64,000 bases of DNA from Sulfitobacter dubius. GTDB lineage: Bacteria; Pseudomonadota; Alphaproteobacteria; Rhodobacterales; Rhodobacteraceae. The notes under the pieces are model-generated. The model did not search any database and was not told where the DNA came from. It saw nothing but the letters and a program-made list of their open reading frames with translations. The stretch is taken from positions 558,001 to 622,000 of the forward strand of contig NZ_FOPG01000003.1 of assembly GCF_900113435.1 (NCBI RefSeq), read 5' to 3'. A program made the translations under genes and the position numbers. Shown here one piece after another: positions 34,329-42,544 of this stretch (the first letter of the stretch is position 1; every line of letters starts with the position of its first letter).

Positions 34329-35008
34329 GCGGCCAATCCGGGGGTGAAACGGGTCACGTCCACTTCGCGGTCGCAGATTTGGTCCCGGGCGGCCTCATCA
34401 TGGAAGATGCCCAAGATCGCCGTGCCGCGGGCCTTGGCATCTTCGATCAGCGCCAGCACCGTCGCGCGGTTGGTGGCATCAAGGCTCGCCGTCGGCTCGT
34501 CCAGCAGCAGGACGGGATAGGGATGCGCAAAGCCACGGGCGATGTTCACCCGCTGCTGCTCCCCGCCTGAAAAGGTCGTCGGGCTGAGCTGCCAGAGGCG
34601 TTCGGGGATGTTGAGCTGCGCCAGCAATTCTCCGGCCCGCGCCCGTGCCTCGGCTTCGTTGCTGCCCACCGCCCGGAGCGGTTCGGCCACCACATCCAGC
34701 GTCGCCACCCGTGGCACGACGCGCAGGAACTGGCTGACATAGCCCAGCACATGACGGCGGAGCTCCAATATCTCGCGCGGGGCGGCTTGGGCGACATCCA
34801 GATCGCCCACCATGACCCGGCCCGAGGCGGTCAGGTAATTGCCATAGATCATCCGCATCAGCGTTGATTTCCCGGCCCCCGACGCCCCGGTCAGCGCCAC
34901 GCATTCGCCCCGCGCCACGGTCAATTCACCGCCGCGCATCACCGGGATCACCGCCGCACCCTGATTGTGCAGGGTGAAGGATTTGCTCACATGTTCAACG
35001 CGTATCAT
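34325..35008 (-). CDS. phnL: C-P lyase complex ATP-binding protein PhnL
   Basis: The 227-residue ABC-type ATPase has Walker A GASGAGKST, a LSPTTFSGGEQQRVNIARG signature and Walker B VLLLDEPTASL. It is not a transporter subunit; PhnL assists PhnGHI in coupling the phosphonate to ATP. The C terminus VTRFTPGLA is short as usual. It follows phnK after a 52-bp AT-rich gap, the only sizeable gap in the cluster, and overlaps phnN by 4 bp. Confidence 0.93.
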   Translation of the reverse strand: MIRVEHVSKSFTLHNQGAAVIPVMRGGELTVARGECVALTGASGAGKSTLMRMIYGNYLTASGRVMVGDLDVAQAAPREILELRRHVLGYVSQFLRVVPRVATLDVVAEPLRAVGSNEAEARARAGELLAQLNIPERLWQLSPTTFSGGEQQRVNIARGFAHPYPVLLLDEPTASLDATNRATVLALIEDAKARGTAILGIFHDEAARDQICDREVDVTRFTPGLAA

Positions 35009-35060
35009 GGTTTAGCCTTGTTTAGTATAACTTTGAAATTGAATGGTTTTTCTTGCATGA

Positions 35061-35831
35061 TTACACCTGTAGCACGCTAGAGACCAAAAGCTGGGTATAG
35101 CCATGCTGCGGGTCGTCCAAGACTTGATCGGTCAGTCCGGTTTCCACCACATGGCCGTCTTTCATCACCATCAGCCGATCCGCCAGCAGCCGCACCACCG
35201 CCAGATCATGGGTCACGATAATGGCGCTCAGCCCCATCTCGCGCACCAGACCGCGCAGCAGGTCGAGCAGTCGTGCCTGAACGCTTACGTCCAGCCCGCC
35301 GGTGGGTTCGTCCATGAAAACCAATCGTGGCCCGGTCACGAGGTTGCGGGCAATCTGCAAGCGCTGCTGCATCCCGCCAGAGAAGGCCGAAGGCCGGTCG
35401 TCGATCCGGTCTTCGTTGATCTCCACCCTGCCCAGCCAATCGGTGGCGCTGGCGCGGATGTCGCCGTAGTGCCGTGCGCCCACGGCCATCAGCCGCTCGC
35501 CCACATTGCCGCCTGCGCTGACGTTCATGCGCAGCCCGTCGCGCGCGTGCTGGTGGACAAAGGCCCAATCGGTGCGCGACAGCATCCGGCGCTCCGGCTC
35601 GCTCATCGTCACTGTGTCGCGCAGCCCATCGGCGCGGGTGTCGAAACGCACCGCCCCGCGATCAGGCGTCAGATGCCCCGCCAGCGTGTTCAGCAGCGTC
35701 GACTTGCCCGAGCCGCTCTCGCCGACGATGCCCATGACCTCACCGGGGTAGAGATCAAAGCTGACATCAGTGCAGCCGATCCGCGCGCCATAGAATTTCG
35801 CGATGTTTTCAACTTGCAACAAGGGGGTCAT
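35061..35831 (-). CDS. phnK: C-P lyase complex ATP-binding protein PhnK
   Basis: The 256-residue ABC-type ATPase has Walker A GESGSGKST, signature SAFSGGMQQRLQIARN and Walker B LVFMDEPTGGLDV, and resembles dipeptide-transporter ATPases. PhnK binds the PhnGHIJ core and acts in the lyase reaction. The start overlaps the phnJ stop by 4 bp (ATGA) and begins the conserved fold, so longer upstream starts are rejected. Confidence 0.93.
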   Translation of the reverse strand: MTPLLQVENIAKFYGARIGCTDVSFDLYPGEVMGIVGESGSGKSTLLNTLAGHLTPDRGAVRFDTRADGLRDTVTMSEPERRMLSRTDWAFVHQHARDGLRMNVSAGGNVGERLMAVGARHYGDIRASATDWLGRVEINEDRIDDRPSAFSGGMQQRLQIARNLVTGPRLVFMDEPTGGLDVSVQARLLDLLRGLVREMGLSAIIVTHDLAVVRLLADRLMVMKDGHVVETGLTDQVLDDPQHGYTQLLVSSVLQV

Positions 35832-36697
35832 GCCATGCCCTCCAACACAGGGGCCGCATCCGCGCCGCGATGCCCGGCGGCCTGACGGGCCGCGCAATAA
35901 TCGGTGTCGGAGCACATGAACAAGCGCCCCCCTGCGTCATCGACGATCAACTCATCCAGATAGCTGTCTTCGGCCCCGCAGAGGCCGCAGGGATGGTCGG
36001 CCTTGCTCGCCTCAAAGGGGTAATCCTCGAAATCCAGCGAGACGACCTGCGTATAGGGCGGCAGCGCATAGATCCGCTGCTCACGCCCTGCGCCGAAGAG
36101 TTGGATCGCGGCCATTTCCAGTTTCGGATTGTCGAATTTCGGGATCGGCGAAGGGTCCATCACATAGCGCCCCTCGACCTTGACTGGATAGGCATAGGCC
36201 GTGGCAATCGCACCATGCTGGGCGATGTCTTCGTAGAGTTTCACATGCATCAGCCCGTATTCCTCCAGCTCGTGCATTTTGCGGGTCTCGACCTCTGAAG
36301 GTTCGAGAAAACGCAGCGGTTCGGGGATCGGCACCTGATAGACCAGCACCTGATCCTCGCGCAGCGCGGCTTCGGGGATGCGGTGGCGGGTTTGGATGAC
36401 GCTGGCCTCGGTCGTGGCTTCGGTCACGGCAACGCCAGCCGTCTTCTGAAAAAAGCGGCGGATCGAGACGGCATTGGTCGTGTCGTCCGCGCCTTGGTCG
36501 ATCACCTTGAAGGTATCCTCGGGCGTCAGCACCGCGGCAGAGACCTGCACCCCGCCGGTGCCCCAACCGTAAGGCATCGGCATCTCGCGGCTGGCAAAGG
36601 GCACCTGATAGCCGGGGATCGCCAACCCTTTTAGGATCGCGCGGCGGATCATTCGCTTGGTCTGCTCGTCTAGATAGGCAAAATTGTAGTCATTCAT
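35828..36697 (-). CDS. phnJ: Alpha-D-ribose 1-methylphosphonate 5-phosphate C-P lyase
   Basis: The 289-residue radical SAM enzyme breaks the carbon-phosphorus bond. The four-Cys set is C237, C240, C262 and C268, with spacing identical to E. coli PhnJ C241-C244-C266-C272; three bind the 4Fe-4S cluster and the last is the thiyl-radical residue. The N terminus NDYNFAYLDEQTKRMIRRAI matches the family. GAGGAGC precedes the ATG at 36697; an ATG at 36748 overlapping the phnI stop is an alternative that adds 17 residues. Confidence 0.95.
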   Translation of the reverse strand: MNDYNFAYLDEQTKRMIRRAILKGLAIPGYQVPFASREMPMPYGWGTGGVQVSAAVLTPEDTFKVIDQGADDTTNAVSIRRFFQKTAGVAVTEATTEASVIQTRHRIPEAALREDQVLVYQVPIPEPLRFLEPSEVETRKMHELEEYGLMHVKLYEDIAQHGAIATAYAYPVKVEGRYVMDPSPIPKFDNPKLEMAAIQLFGAGREQRIYALPPYTQVVSLDFEDYPFEASKADHPCGLCGAEDSYLDELIVDDAGGRLFMCSDTDYCAARQAAGHRGADAAPVLEGMA

Positions 36698-36744
36698 GCC
36701 CCGCTCCTCATGCCTGTCTTGGTCACTCTGTGTCATGGCAGGGT

Positions 36745-37848
36745 TCATTCCGCGGCCTCCCGTGGTGCGTCTTGGGCCGCCGCCGCAGCTTCGCGGCGCA
36801 GTTTGCGGATCAGTTCGAGTTCGGATTGGAAATCGACGTAATGGGGCAGCTTGATATGCTCTAAGAACCCCGTCGCCTGAATGTTGTCAGCGTGATAAAG
36901 CACGAATTCCGCGTCCTGCGCCGGCGCGCCGAGGTTGTCTTCGCCCAACTCCTCCCAACGCAATGCCCGGTCCACCAGCGCCATCGAGATCGCCTTGCGC
37001 TCAGACATGCCGAAGACCAGCCCATAGCCGCGGGTGAACTGCGGCGGCTCGGTCTTGGAGCCTGCAAATTGGTTCACCGTTTCACATTCGGTCAGCTCAA
37101 CTTCGCCGATCTCGATGGCGAAACCCAGTTCGGGGATGTCCATCTCGACCGCGACTTTGCCGATGCGCAGCTCCGCGACGAAAGCGTGATTGCGCGCATA
37201 GCCGCGCTGCGTGGAATAGGCCATGCCGAGCACGAAGCCCTCGTCGCCGCGGGTCAGCGCTTGCAGGCGCAGGTCGCGGGTGGCGGGGAGTTCCAGCGGC
37301 TCGCGGGTTAGATCGCGCGGCAGGGTCTTGCTGTCCGTGTCGCGCTGCATCAGCCCTTCGCGGTCGAGGAATTCCATGATGTGCGGCGCCTTTGCGGGTG
37401 GCGCGCCCTCAGGCGCTTCGGGGGCCGGGGGCACCTCACCATCGGCGGCAAGTTTGAAATCCAGCAGCCGGTGCGTGTAGTCGAAGGTCGGCCCCAAGAC
37501 TTGCCCGCCAGGCGCATCCTTGAAGGTGGCCGAGACGCGGCGGTCGCAGGCCATGGTGCCGGTGTCCATCGGGCGCGAGGCCCCGAAACGCGGCAGGGTG
37601 GTGCGATAGGCGCGGATCAGAAACACCGCTTCGATCAGATCGCCCCGCGCCTGTTTGATCGCCAGCGCGGCGAGGTCGGGATCATAGAGCGAGCCTTCGG
37701 CCATCACCCGGTTCACCGCCAGCGTCATCTGCTCGCGAATTTGCGCGACGCTGAGTTCGGTCACGCTTGCGTCACCGCGCCGCTCTTCGGAAAGCCATGC
37801 GTGGGCGTTGTCAATCGCCCGCTCGCCGCCTTTTACCGCTACATACAT
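36745..37848 (-). CDS. phnI: C-P lyase core subunit and nucleosidase PhnI
   Basis: The 367-residue protein starts MYVAVKGGERAIDNAHAWL, the conserved PhnI N terminus. Further family blocks are EGSLYDPDLAALAIKQARGD, LIRAYRTTLPRFGAS, YTHRLLDFKLA and FSERKAISMALVDRALRW-like (here GMSERKAISMALVDRAL). PhnI releases adenine from ATP and forms the ribose-phosphonate triphosphate with PhnG, PhnH and PhnL. A low-complexity Pro/Ala/Glu segment at about 138-155 is an insertion relative to the core. One-base overlap with phnH. Confidence 0.93.
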   Translation of the reverse strand: MYVAVKGGERAIDNAHAWLSEERRGDASVTELSVAQIREQMTLAVNRVMAEGSLYDPDLAALAIKQARGDLIEAVFLIRAYRTTLPRFGASRPMDTGTMACDRRVSATFKDAPGGQVLGPTFDYTHRLLDFKLAADGEVPPAPEAPEGAPPAKAPHIMEFLDREGLMQRDTDSKTLPRDLTREPLELPATRDLRLQALTRGDEGFVLGMAYSTQRGYARNHAFVAELRIGKVAVEMDIPELGFAIEIGEVELTECETVNQFAGSKTEPPQFTRGYGLVFGMSERKAISMALVDRALRWEELGEDNLGAPAQDAEFVLYHADNIQATGFLEHIKLPHYVDFQSELELIRKLRREAAAAAQDAPREAAE

Positions 37849-38408
37849 CAGGACACCTTTGTGCTTCGGGGCAGCGCCGCCAGACGGTCGCCGCAGGTGA
37901 AAATGAAATCCAAACCACGGGGGAAGAGTGCCGCATTTTGTTGGAAGGCCATGCGGTCGGGCAGCGACAGCGCAGCACTATCTTTGATGCCGGGGCCGGA
38001 GAGGGTCGCGCCATCGCTGCGCAGATCATCCACCTCAACGATCAGCGTGGCAGAGCGGTCGGGGTAGGCGGCGGTCCCGAGGGGGAAGTCGCCGCGCGGC
38101 AGGTCGTCCCAAGCGCCTAAGGCGAAGTGCGCCGCATTGGCCGGGGCGAAGGGCGCGCCGGTGTGGAAGGTGATCCAGTCGCGCACTTCGGGCCGGTCAA
38201 AGCCGGGGGCGAGGTAGAGCGGCGTTTCGGGGTCGCAGAGTGTCAGCAGGACGACCCCGGCGGCGATGGAGAGGCCCGCAGGCGGTTCGGCCCCGGTCAC
38301 GCGATTGATCTCACCCGGTTTGGCCATGGCGTTCATCACCGCGCGAAAGGCAAAAGCGGCGTCTTTCGGCGCGTCGCGGAACCCGCCTGTCAGCGATAGG
38401 GTCTGCAT
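37848..38408 (-). CDS. phnH: C-P lyase core subunit PhnH
   Basis: The 186-residue protein contains the conserved blocks AFRAVMNAMAKPGEI and GFLGDLPRGDFPLGT-like (here AWDDLPRGDFPLGTAAYPD), plus GPGIKDSAAL. PhnH belongs to the PhnGHIJ core. It has a PLP-transferase-like fold with no catalytic residues of its own, and it is required for coupling phosphonate to ATP. It overlaps phnG and phnI by one base each, which implies coupled translation and fixed stoichiometry. Confidence 0.92.
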   Translation of the reverse strand: MQTLSLTGGFRDAPKDAAFAFRAVMNAMAKPGEINRVTGAEPPAGLSIAAGVVLLTLCDPETPLYLAPGFDRPEVRDWITFHTGAPFAPANAAHFALGAWDDLPRGDFPLGTAAYPDRSATLIVEVDDLRSDGATLSGPGIKDSAALSLPDRMAFQQNAALFPRGLDFIFTCGDRLAALPRSTKVS

Positions 38409-38866
38409 CAGTCTTCTCCTCTGACCATGGTGAAAAAGTCGACCTTGGTGGCGGCAGCCTTGGCGGCACGGCTGGCGCGGCGCTGGCTTTCGATCTCGGC
38501 CAGCGGGTCGAGCAGTTTGGCGCGGACCTCATCCGCCGCATCGCTTTGCATCAGCGCGTCGGTAAGGGCCGCTTGCAGCGCCTTGTCGCGGCTGCGGCCT
38601 TGGACATAGGCGTGGCCGTCTGGCCCATCCGTTAGCCGCACCGAACAGCGCGTGACCGACATTTCGCCCATGTTGAAGGCATCGCCCACAGCCCCCATCC
38701 GGCCCCGCAGCATGACGCCGCCGATCTCGGGCGCGCGGAGTATCTCATGGGCGGGCAGGGGGCCGAAGCCCTCCCAAAGCCGGGCGAGATCACGGGCCTC
38801 GGCCCGTCCGAGCAGGCCCATCCAAGCCTGCCTGTCGCGGGTCTTTTCCTTGGTTTCAACGGTCAT
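38408..38866 (-). CDS. phnG: C-P lyase core subunit PhnG
   Basis: The 152-residue protein has the family pattern RQAWMGLLGRAEARDLARLW, APEIGGVMLRGRMGAVGDAFNMGEMSVTR-type core and GHAYVQGRSRDKA. PhnG starts the core operon phnGHIJK-LN, transcribed leftwards and divergent from the PhnF repressor gene. The 101-bp divergent region contains a TTGTCTA/TAGACAA inverted repeat. No signal or membrane segment. Confidence 0.92.
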   Translation of the reverse strand: MTVETKEKTRDRQAWMGLLGRAEARDLARLWEGFGPLPAHEILRAPEIGGVMLRGRMGAVGDAFNMGEMSVTRCSVRLTDGPDGHAYVQGRSRDKALQAALTDALMQSDAADEVRAKLLDPLAEIESQRRASRAAKAAATKVDFFTMVRGED

Positions 38867-38883
38867 CTAGACACCTTGTGCAT

Positions 38884-38911
38884 TTGTCTAATTTACTATA
38901 CAACTAGACAA
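38884..38911. promoter_or_regulatory. Candidate PhnF operator between phnG and phnF
   Basis: TTGTCTA (38884-38890) and TAGACAA (38905-38911) form a perfect 7-bp inverted repeat. Within it, read leftwards, CTTGTCTAGTTGTATAG shows the GTNTAG element repeated. GntR/HutC-type repressors use such TTGTNTAGACAA-like boxes. It is 18 bp from the phnG start and 57 bp from phnF, well placed to control both. Confidence 0.65.
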
Positions 38912-38967
38912 GTATTAGCCGCTGGCCTCCTGCTGGCGCAAGCTTGGATATGTGAAACTTCTGCGAC

Positions 38968-39681
38968 ATGGCCCGTACTGCGATTTGGAAAACCATCACC
39001 GCCACGCTGACCCATGACATCGCCGCGAGGAAATACGCCCCCGGCGACCGGCTTCCGACCGAGGCGCAATTGGCGGCGCGGTTTGGCGTGAATCGCCATA
39101 CGGTGCGCCGCGCGATTAGCGACATGAACGAGAGCGGGCTGACCTATAGCCGTCGCGGGGCGGGGGTCTTCGTGGCGCAGCGGCCCACGGATTATCCAAT
39201 CGGCAAACGGGTGCGCTTTCACCAGAACCTCGCGGCGGCGGGGCGGGTGCCAGCCAAGGAGATTTTGACCTTGGAGACGCGCGCCGCTTCGGCCCATGAG
39301 GCCGCGCAGCTTAGGCTGGAAGGCGAGGCGCTGGTGCATGTCTATGAAGGGCTGTCGCTGGCCGATGAGCAGCCCATCGCGATCTTTCGCAGCATCTTCC
39401 CCGCCGCGCGGTTTCCCGATCTGTTGGAAGCGCTTGAGACCAGCCGCTCGGTCTCCACTGCCTTGGCGCAGGGCGGGGTGGCGGATTACACCCGCGCCTC
39501 GACCCGGCTGACTGCGAAGCTGGCGAATGCCACGCAGGCGCTGCATCTGCGGCTGTCCGAAGGCGCGCCGATCCTGCGCTCGGCGGGGATCAACGTGGAC
39601 CCCGGGGGCGTGCCGGTGGAATACGGGGTGACGTGGTTCGCGGGTGATCGGGTGACGCTGACCCTCAACCCCGGCGACTAG
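38968..39681 (+). CDS. phnF: GntR/HutC family regulator PhnF
   Basis: The 237-residue repressor has an N-terminal winged HTH (about 5-70; RLPTEAQLAARFGVNRHTVRRAI, YSRRGAGVFV) and a C-terminal UTRA ligand domain (about 90-235). PhnF proteins regulate phosphonate genes in response to phosphate status or a pathway ligand. It is divergent from phnG with a candidate operator between. The last 4 bp overlap the convergent hexapeptide transferase gene. Confidence 0.92.
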   Translation: MARTAIWKTITATLTHDIAARKYAPGDRLPTEAQLAARFGVNRHTVRRAISDMNESGLTYSRRGAGVFVAQRPTDYPIGKRVRFHQNLAAAGRVPAKEILTLETRAASAHEAAQLRLEGEALVHVYEGLSLADEQPIAIFRSIFPAARFPDLLEALETSRSVSTALAQGGVADYTRASTRLTAKLANATQALHLRLSEGAPILRSAGINVDPGGVPVEYGVTWFAGDRVTLTLNPGD

Positions 39682-40292
39682 GCGTATTTTTCCAAAAACG
39701 CTTCGGCGGGCAGGGTCTGGAGATCCTTGAGCGATGCTTGCAGCCGGTCATGGGGCCAATCCCACCACGCCAATTCCTCCATCCGCGCGGCGATGCTTTC
39801 GGAAAAGCGGCGGCGCAGCGGTTTGGCGGGGATGCCAGCGACGATCATATAGGGGGCGACATCGCGGGTGACGATGGCCCCGCCCGCCACCACCGCGCCG
39901 TGCCCGATCGTCACCTCGGGCCGAACCTGCGCGCCGTGGCCCAACCATGTGTCATGGCCGATCACCGTGCGGCGGCTGCGGCGGAGGGCGAACCAATCGG
40001 CGTCATCCTCGGCCCCGTCAAAGTAATCCCCGGCGCGGTAGTGGAAGTGGTGCAGGCTGGCCTTTTCCATCGGGTGATCCGTGGCCCCGATGCGCACGCT
40101 GGCGGCGATATTGCTGAACTTGCCGACTTGGGTGTTGGCGATGTCGCACCAGCGGTCGCAGTATGAGTAATCCCCGATCTCTGAGTGGGCGAGGCGGGTG
40201 GCGCGCCCGATCTCGACATAGCGCCCGAACTGCGTGTCTGTCACTTCGCAGTCCGGGTGGAGGAAAGGCGCGTCGGCTTTGAGACGCGCCAT
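39678..40292 (-). CDS. Hexapeptide-repeat transferase of phosphonate metabolism
   Basis: The 204-residue protein has a left-handed beta-helix made of hexapeptide repeats (VGKFSNIAASVRIG, IGHDTWLGHGAQVRPEVTIGHGAVVAGG). It matches the acyltransferase subfamily seen only in C-P lyase loci. H72 in the GATDHPME region is a typical acetyltransferase active-site position. The acceptor is unknown; aminoalkylphosphonates, acetylated by PhnO elsewhere, are a reasonable guess, since no PhnO gene is seen here. It overlaps the preceding permease by one base and ends the phnCDEE unit. Confidence 0.88.
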   Translation of the reverse strand: MARLKADAPFLHPDCEVTDTQFGRYVEIGRATRLAHSEIGDYSYCDRWCDIANTQVGKFSNIAASVRIGATDHPMEKASLHHFHYRAGDYFDGAEDDADWFALRRSRRTVIGHDTWLGHGAQVRPEVTIGHGAVVAGGAIVTRDVAPYMIVAGIPAKPLRRRFSESIAARMEELAWWDWPHDRLQASLKDLQTLPAEAFLEKYA

Positions 40293-41596
40293 CAGTGGCC
40301 CGCCTCATTGCCCGCGATCAGCTTGCGGCGCAGCCAGCCCGAGAAGCTGTCCATCGCGATAACCATCAGGATGATGAGCACGATGTAATAGCTCACCTCC
40401 TCCCAATCCTTTTGAGTGATGATGGCCTGGGTCAGCAGCAGGCCGATGCCGCCGCCGGTGATCGCGCCGATGATGGTGGCAGACCGGGTGTTCGACTCCA
40501 GATAGTAGAGCACTTGGCTGAGCAGGACCGGGGTGATCTGGGGGATCACGCCAAAGCGGTAGCGTTGCACGGGGGCGGCCCCGGTTGAGGCGATGCCCTC
40601 GATCTGTTTGTCATCCACATTCTCCAGCGCCTCGGAGAAGATTTTGCCGAAGGTGCCGGTATCGGTCAGCAGGATCGCCAGCGAGCCGGTCAGCGGGCCG
40701 GGGCCAAAGGCACGGGAGAGAACGATGGTCCAGATCAGCCCGTCGACCCCGCGCAGGAAGTCGAAGAGCCGCCGTGCCGCGAAGCGCAGACCGCCCAGGG
40801 GCGAGAAGTTCTTGGCGGCCAGAAAGCCCAACGGCAGGGCGATCATCGCCGCGCCAAAGGTGCCGAGAAAGGCCATCAGGACCGTCTCGACCAGCGCCCA
40901 TGCCACATCGCCATGACGCCACATTTTGTTGGTCCAAAAATCCTGCCAGATCGCGCCGTATTCACCACTGCGCAGCAGCTCTAGCGGGGACATGCCGTGA
41001 TAGGGGCTGTCGAGCGTGAAGAAGAACAGCTCCCACCCATTGAAATAGCGGAAGACCTCGGCCCGGTTGCGGGTGATCGTGAGGCGGCCCGCGTCCGTGG
41101 TTATGGCAAGACGGTTTTTCGAGGCGTTGATCCATTCGGGCAGGGGGCCGTCGGGCAGGGAGGCATTGACGCCGCTGCTGCCCGGTGTGGCGGTGATCAG
41201 CCCGTAGCCCGGCACGTCATAGCGCACCTCCGGCCCCAGTTCGACGGTATGGCCATTGCCCAATTCGACGCGGGTCGTCTCGCCCAAGGTGACCCAATCG
41301 GGCGCGGTGCCGGGGGCGTAGCGGCCCTTGCGCTCGCCCTCGATGGCGATCTCCATCTCGCCATTGCGGTTGTCGCGGGCGACATGGGTTTTGTAGCTGT
41401 AACTGTCGGCGACCAGCGTCTTCATGTTCGACACGTTGATGCGATCGCCCAGCCCCGCCACGTCGAAGGCGAAGAAGACGTAGGTGAGGTAGGCAAGGAT
41501 CAGCACCGGCGCGGCAAGGCTCGCCATGCGTTTGCGGCGGAAGCTGCGGCTGGCGACCTGCTGAGCGGGGAGGGTGGAAGCGGTAAGGTCGGTCAC
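40292..41596 (-). CDS. phnE: Phosphonate ABC permease PhnE with periplasmic insertion
   Basis: At 434 residues this permease is about 150 longer than standard PhnE. After one membrane helix (about 28-46) comes a hydrophilic stretch of about 160 residues, likely periplasmic, rich in short beta strands (KTHVARDNRNGEMEIAIEG and similar). The usual permease helices begin near 225, and the ATPase-contact loop IEGIASTGAAPVQRYRFG lies at about 345-362. Long PhnE forms occur in alphaproteobacteria. The function of the extra domain is not known. Overlaps the other phnE by 4 bp. Confidence 0.92.
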   Translation of the reverse strand: MTDLTASTLPAQQVASRSFRRKRMASLAAPVLILAYLTYVFFAFDVAGLGDRINVSNMKTLVADSYSYKTHVARDNRNGEMEIAIEGERKGRYAPGTAPDWVTLGETTRVELGNGHTVELGPEVRYDVPGYGLITATPGSSGVNASLPDGPLPEWINASKNRLAITTDAGRLTITRNRAEVFRYFNGWELFFFTLDSPYHGMSPLELLRSGEYGAIWQDFWTNKMWRHGDVAWALVETVLMAFLGTFGAAMIALPLGFLAAKNFSPLGGLRFAARRLFDFLRGVDGLIWTIVLSRAFGPGPLTGSLAILLTDTGTFGKIFSEALENVDDKQIEGIASTGAAPVQRYRFGVIPQITPVLLSQVLYYLESNTRSATIIGAITGGGIGLLLTQAIITQKDWEEVSYYIVLIILMVIAMDSFSGWLRRKLIAGNEAGH

Positions 41597-42471
41597 AGGA
41601 TGGCTCCCTTGTCCTTATAGGCGCGGCCATGGGTCAGCCGGTTGCGGAAATGGCTTGAGACTTGGTCGACAATGATGATGGTGCCGAAGAGCAGCAGAAA
41701 GATCGCCGCCGCCTCGTCGAATTTCCCTTGGCCCCAAGACATCGTGTTGCGCAGGTCATAGCCGATGCCGCCTGCGCCGACGAAGCCGAGGATGGCCGAG
41801 GCGCGGATGTTGATCTCAAACCGCAGCAGCGCGTAGGAGAGGTAGTTGGGCGCGACCTGTGGCACGACGCCCAGCACCATGCGTTGCAGCCAGCCCGCCC
41901 CAACAGAGGCAAGGCCGTCGACGGGTTTGAGGGAGGCGTTCTCGTTCACCTCGGAAAAAAGTTTGCCAAGCGCGCCCACGGTATGCAGCGCGATGGCGAT
42001 CATCGCAGGCACCGGGCCACCACCGAGCAAAAAGATCAGCACAAGGGCGACGACAATTTCAGGCACGGCGCGCAGCACGTCTAGCAGGCGGCGCAGAGGG
42101 CCGACGAGCCAAGGCGCGGGGGCAAGGCCGCGTGTGGCCAGAAGCGCGGCGAAGAAGGCAAAGAGCGCACCGATCAGCGTGGCAGCCCCGGCGATGTTCA
42201 CGGTCTCAATCAGAGAGGGGAGGTATTTGACGAAATAGCCGGGCAGCAGATGGGCGCGCTCCCAAGCCTCGCTCAGCACATCGGCGGGGAAGTCAAAGAC
42301 ATTGGGCAGCCCGTTCCAGAACCCGCCCGCGTTACGGGCATTGGCGGTGCTAAAACCGCCGATTAGCAGGGCCACGAAAACGACCAGCAGGATCATATTC
42401 ATCACCCGCTTTTGTCGGGTATGGGCAAGGTAGTCCGCCGTGATCTGCGGTGCGGTGGTGGTCTGGTGCAT
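41593..42471 (-). CDS. phnE: Phosphonate ABC permease PhnE
   Basis: The 292-residue permease has about six helices and the PhnE ATPase-contact loop VDGLASVGAGWLQRMVLGV (about 205-223), followed by RFEINIRASAILGFVGAGGIG, a hallmark of phosphonate permeases. The ATG at 42471 is chosen because the conserved protein begins there; upstream codons belong to phnD antisense. It pairs with the longer PhnE as a heterodimer. Start lies 73 bp after phnD. Confidence 0.92.
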   Translation of the reverse strand: MHQTTTAPQITADYLAHTRQKRVMNMILLVVFVALLIGGFSTANARNAGGFWNGLPNVFDFPADVLSEAWERAHLLPGYFVKYLPSLIETVNIAGAATLIGALFAFFAALLATRGLAPAPWLVGPLRRLLDVLRAVPEIVVALVLIFLLGGGPVPAMIAIALHTVGALGKLFSEVNENASLKPVDGLASVGAGWLQRMVLGVVPQVAPNYLSYALLRFEINIRASAILGFVGAGGIGYDLRNTMSWGQGKFDEAAAIFLLLFGTIIIVDQVSSHFRNRLTHGRAYKDKGAIL

Positions 42472-42544
42472 CTGTCGTCCCCCTATGACGACAGGCCCCG
42501 ACAATCGTTGCCGGGACCTGCCAGATGTCTGTCGTTCTGTCGGA

